From an uncultured Austwickia sp. (GTDB lineage: Bacteria > Actinomycetota > Actinomycetes > Actinomycetales > Dermatophilaceae): DNA of 8,445 nucleotides. The notes under the pieces are model-generated. The model did not search any database, was not told the DNA's origin, and worked only from the letters and a program-made list of their open reading frames with translations. A program made the translations under genes and the position numbers. The stretch lies in NCBI GenBank assembly GCA_934678955.1, contig CAKUSI010000158.1:1-8445 (forward strand). Direction: 5' to 3'. This document shows positions 6,727-8,445 of this stretch, in pieces. The number at the start of each line of letters is the position of its first letter. The stretch's first letter is position 1.

Positions 6727-6809
6727 GCGCCGAAGGACCGCGCAGGCGCCGAAAGACCGCACAGGCGCCGAAGGACCGCGCAGGCACCGAAGGACCGCGC
6801 AGGCGCCGC
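6725..6809 (+). repeat. 19-bp tandem repeat, 4.5 copies, after fetB
   Basis: The unit AGGCGCCGAAGGACCGCGC occurs at 6725-6743, 6744-6762, 6763-6781 and 6782-6800, plus a 9-base partial copy to 6809. Copies 1 and 3 are identical, copy 2 has two A substitutions and copy 4 has one. The first unit begins inside the fetB stop codon (TAG). The 19-bp period is not a multiple of three, so the array does not encode a peptide repeat. It lies between convergent genes. Confidence 0.9.
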
Positions 6810-6826
6810 AAGGGAGGCCGCGGCAG

Positions 6827-6841
6827 GCCCGACCCTCGGGC
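6827..6841. terminator. Weak hairpin between convergent genes
   Basis: GCCCGA (6827-6832) and TCGGGC (6836-6841) form a perfect six-pair stem with a CCC loop, between fetB on the plus strand and the small RHH gene on the minus strand. There is no T-run on either side. It may act as a bidirectional terminator, but this is weak evidence in such GC-rich DNA. Confidence 0.25.
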
Positions 6842-6854
6842 GCCAACGGCGAGG

Positions 6855-7049
6855 TCACGCGGGGGGACGTCCGCGTCGGGGAAGCGGGCCGGCGTCGCGC
6901 GGTGCCCGCCCGGCGGCATCGAGGGCCCGCCGCAGGAGCACCTCGATCTGCGCGTTGACGCTGCGCAGGTCGTCCGCCGCCCACTTCGCCACGGCGTCGT
7001 GCACCGCCGGGTCGAGCCTCAGCATCACCTGCTTGCGGGGCGCCTTCAC
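6855..7049 (-). CDS. Small ribbon-helix-helix (Arc/CopG-type) DNA-binding protein
   Basis: The 64-aa product has the compact RHH layout: strand [10 protein letters not shown] (5-14), helix 1 [14 protein letters not shown] (15-28), turn RSVN, helix 2 [15 protein letters not shown] (33-47), and a basic Pro/Arg tail (48-64). RHH proteins bind DNA as dimers through the strand and often repress their own operon. Similar actinobacterial proteins are commonly labelled HicB-like antitoxins, but no toxin gene is visible beside this one. The start is GTG with a modest GGTGAG five bases upstream. It lies 118 bases downstream of the SPFH gene on the same strand, so co-transcription is likely. It could be the regulator of the GATATC sites upstream of that gene; this is inference. 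Confidence 0.75.
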   Translation of the reverse strand: MKAPRKQVMLRLDPAVHDAVAKWAADDLRSVNAQIEVLLRRALDAAGRAPRDAGPLPRRGRPPA

Positions 7050-7167
7050 GGGGGCTCACCCGCCGGTGCCCGCGCGGCGCTCGGTCGGAGTCCAGGCTCC
7101 CGACCGGCGGCGCCACGAGGACGGCCCGGGCCGGCCGAGACGGCGACCCGGGCGCAGGAGGCGGTCC

Positions 7168-8163
7168 TCACGCGTACAGGCTTCCGGCGTTGACGACCGG
7201 GGTGGTCTTCTGGTCGCCGCAGAGCACGACCAGCAGGTTGGACACCATCGCGGCCTTGCGCTCGTCGTCCAGCTCGACCACGGACTCCTCCTCGAGCTTG
7301 GCGAGTGCCAACTCGACCATGCCCACCGCGCCCTCGACGATCCGGGACCTGGCGGCCACGATCGCGGAGGCCTGCTGGCGCTGCAGCATCGCCTGGGCGA
7401 TCTCGGGGGCGTAGGCGAGGTGGCTGATCCGCACCTCCACGATCTCGACGCCGGCGACGCGGACCCGCTCGGCCACCTCGTGAGCGAGCTGCTGGGAGAC
7501 GAGGTCGGTCGAGCCGCGCAGGGAAGTGCCGGAGCCCTCGGGGTCGTCGTACGGGTGGGTGGTCGCCACGTGCCGCAGCGCGGCCTCGGACTGCACGCGG
7601 ACGAACCCCGCGTAGTCCTCGACGCAGAAGCACGCCTTCGCCGTGTCGGCGACCTGCCAGACGATGATCGCGGCGATCTCGACCGGGTTGCCGTCCGCGT
7701 CGTTGACCTTGAGGGCCGACGTCTCGAAGTTGTTGACCCGCACCGACACCCGGCGCTTCATCGTGAGCGGCATCACCATCGACAAACCGGTGCGGCGCAG
7801 CGTGCCCACGTAGCGCCCGAAGAACTGCAGCACCTTCGTCTCGCCAGGGGCCACGATCGTGACGGAGGTGAAGACGAGCAGGCCGATCACGAGCAGGACG
7901 ACCGACGCGACGATGCCTCCGACGCTGGCCTGACCGCCGTCCGCCAGCGGCAGCAGGCTGCGCACGAACACCGCCACCGCGCCGACGACGATGACGAGCC
8001 CTAGGAAGAGGGCCGCGAACCCGTTGAGGCACCAGGCGCGGTCCTCGGAGATGTCGACCCGCGTGCCCTGGTGGCCGACCGGCACGGCCGAGGGGGGTGC
8101 GTCGACGGGATCGGTGGTGACGTCGCCGTCGCGGACGGCGCCGGGGTCGGTGCTGGCGGGCAT
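7168..8163 (-). CDS. SPFH/band-7 (stomatin/prohibitin-like) membrane protein
   Basis: The 331-aa product has a hydrophilic N-terminus (1-45), two membrane segments (about 47-68 and 83-104), and an SPFH/band-7 domain from [17 protein letters not shown] (104-120) to about residue 275, followed by a short helical tail ending NAGSLYA. Typical motifs are [18 protein letters not shown] (146-163), [11 protein letters not shown] (190-200), [31 protein letters not shown] (235-265) and [13 protein letters not shown] (272-284). SPFH proteins assemble into membrane-bound rings and help organise membrane domains or proteases; the role of this subfamily is not known. The ATG has a good Shine-Dalgarno, GGGAGG, at 8174-8169, five bases upstream. 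The gene has its own promoter, over which lies a striking palindrome array. A small RHH gene follows. The Cys-rich KACFCVED stretch (176-183) may be worth comparing across homologues. Confidence 0.93.
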   Translation of the reverse strand: MPASTDPGAVRDGDVTTDPVDAPPSAVPVGHQGTRVDISEDRAWCLNGFAALFLGLVIVVGAVAVFVRSLLPLADGGQASVGGIVASVVLLVIGLLVFTSVTIVAPGETKVLQFFGRYVGTLRRTGLSMVMPLTMKRRVSVRVNNFETSALKVNDADGNPVEIAAIIVWQVADTAKACFCVEDYAGFVRVQSEAALRHVATTHPYDDPEGSGTSLRGSTDLVSQQLAHEVAERVRVAGVEIVEVRISHLAYAPEIAQAMLQRQQASAIVAARSRIVEGAVGMVELALAKLEEESVVELDDERKAAMVSNLLVVLCGDQKTTPVVNAGSLYA

Positions 8164-8183
8164 GGTGTCCTCCCGAGTGTGAC

Positions 8184-8213
8184 GATATCGATACGATATC
8201 TAAGTGATATCAC
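8184..8213. promoter_or_regulatory. Phased operator: three GATATC palindromes
   Basis: GATATC occurs at 8184-8189, 8195-8200 and 8206-8211, with centres exactly 11 bp apart, about one helical turn. The third extends to the perfect palindrome GTGATATCAC (8204-8213). The first two together form a 17-bp inverted repeat, arms GATATCG and CGATATC around three bases. The array covers the predicted start site and 5' leader of the SPFH gene. It stands out because it is AT-rich inside very GC-rich DNA. A PadR-type or RHH-type repressor would fit; the binder is unknown. Confidence 0.65.
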
Positions 8214-8242
8214 TTTATCGCCGGGGAGACACCCTCTGTCAA
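8212..8242 (-). promoter_or_regulatory. Promoter of the SPFH gene
   Basis: A perfect TTGACA -35 lies at 8242-8237. With a 17-base spacer the -10 is GATAAA (8219-8214, four of six matches). TAAAGT (8217-8212) with a 19-base spacer is an alternative. Transcription would start around 8208-8205, inside the first of three GATATC palindromes, which fits control by a repressor. Confidence 0.6.
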
Positions 8243-8445
8243 GCGCCTGGGATGTTGCGTACGTTTGCCGCCCACGGGCGGGAAACGACGCAGGGCACCA
8301 GGGCCGTTGCGTACGCTCGCCGCCCACGGGCGGGAAACGACGCCGGGCGCCAGGGGCGTTGCGTACGTTTGCCGCCCACGGGCGGGAAACGACGCCGGGC
8401 GCCAGGGGCGTTGCGTACATTCGCCGCCCACGGGCGGGAAACGAC
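8243..8445. repeat. 52-bp tandem repeat array, continuing past the window
   Basis: Full copies lie at 8254-8305, 8306-8357 and 8358-8409, and a fourth runs from 8410 to the window end. A degenerate end of an earlier copy (GCGCCTGGGAT, compare GCGCCAGGGGC) is visible at 8243-8253, next to the -35 box of the SPFH gene. Each unit starts GTTGCGTAC and holds CCGCC-CACG-GGCGG, a hairpin extended in copies 1 and 3 by GTTT/AAAC. Copies differ mainly at unit positions 10-13 (GTTT, GCTC, GTTT, ATTC). No ORF of repeat type is supported, because 52 is not a multiple of three. This stretch has no gene. Confidence 0.92.

Noticed and set aside
5872..7116. 414-aa minus-strand open frame opposite fetB
   Set aside because: It is antisense to fetB and crosses the 19-bp repeat and the RHH gene in the wrong frame. 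Its repeats come from the tandem DNA, not from protein selection.
6955..8004. 349-aa plus-strand open frame opposite the SPFH gene
   Set aside because: It is the complement of a well-supported SPFH gene. Its His/Asp/Arg-rich product has no recognisable domain.
8254..8445. CRISPR array
   Set aside because: The whole 52-bp unit is repeated with few changes and there are no unique spacers. It is a plain tandem repeat.

Overview
The window is very GC-rich and carries a compact histidine-biosynthesis operon of actinobacterial type. The evidence is the gene order hisD-hisC-hisB-X-hisH-(sORF)-priA, GTG starts, 4-bp ATGA/GTGA overlaps, a PriA-type isomerase, and an infC gene immediately downstream. 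The most likely source is a chromosomal region of a high-GC member of the Actinomycetota, perhaps of the order Micrococcales. The genus cannot be fixed from sequence alone.

Layout. Positions 1-61 (minus) hold the first 20 codons of infC (translation initiation factor IF-3), read from an apparent AUC start behind a strong Shine-Dalgarno. Positions 62-454 hold no protein gene I can support. They hold a predicted infC promoter and a roughly 310-nt leader with a perfect 12-bp intrinsic terminator hairpin (135-172). An upstream segment could compete with that hairpin, so this looks like a transcription attenuator. Positions 455-5829 (minus) are the his operon, transcribed from hisD towards priA. 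It contains hisD, hisC, hisB, an unassigned 225-aa protein, hisH, a 34-aa small ORF that fits between hisH and priA with ATGA overlaps at both ends, and priA. HisB, HisC and HisD catalyse late steps. HisH supplies ammonia to HisF, and PriA makes the HisF substrate. hisG, hisE, hisI, hisF and the phosphatase gene are not in the window. The operon promoter looks leaderless: a TAGAAT -10 ends 6 nt before the GTG of hisD.

Positions 5932-6726 (plus) encode a FetB/UPF0014 membrane permease, divergent from hisD and lacking a partner ATPase gene here. A 19-bp tandem repeat (6725-6809) starts inside its stop codon, and a short hairpin follows. On the minus strand, 8163-7168 encodes a two-pass membrane SPFH/band-7 protein and 7049-6855 a small ribbon-helix-helix protein, probably one unit. 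The SPFH promoter has a perfect TTGACA -35 and, over the predicted start site, three GATATC palindromes spaced exactly 11 bp apart. From about 8243 to the window end runs a 52-bp tandem repeat with an internal hairpin that continues beyond the window.

The most interesting items are the infC attenuator with its non-canonical start, the coupled 34-aa ORF in front of priA, the phased operator in front of the SPFH gene, and the two unrelated tandem-repeat arrays.
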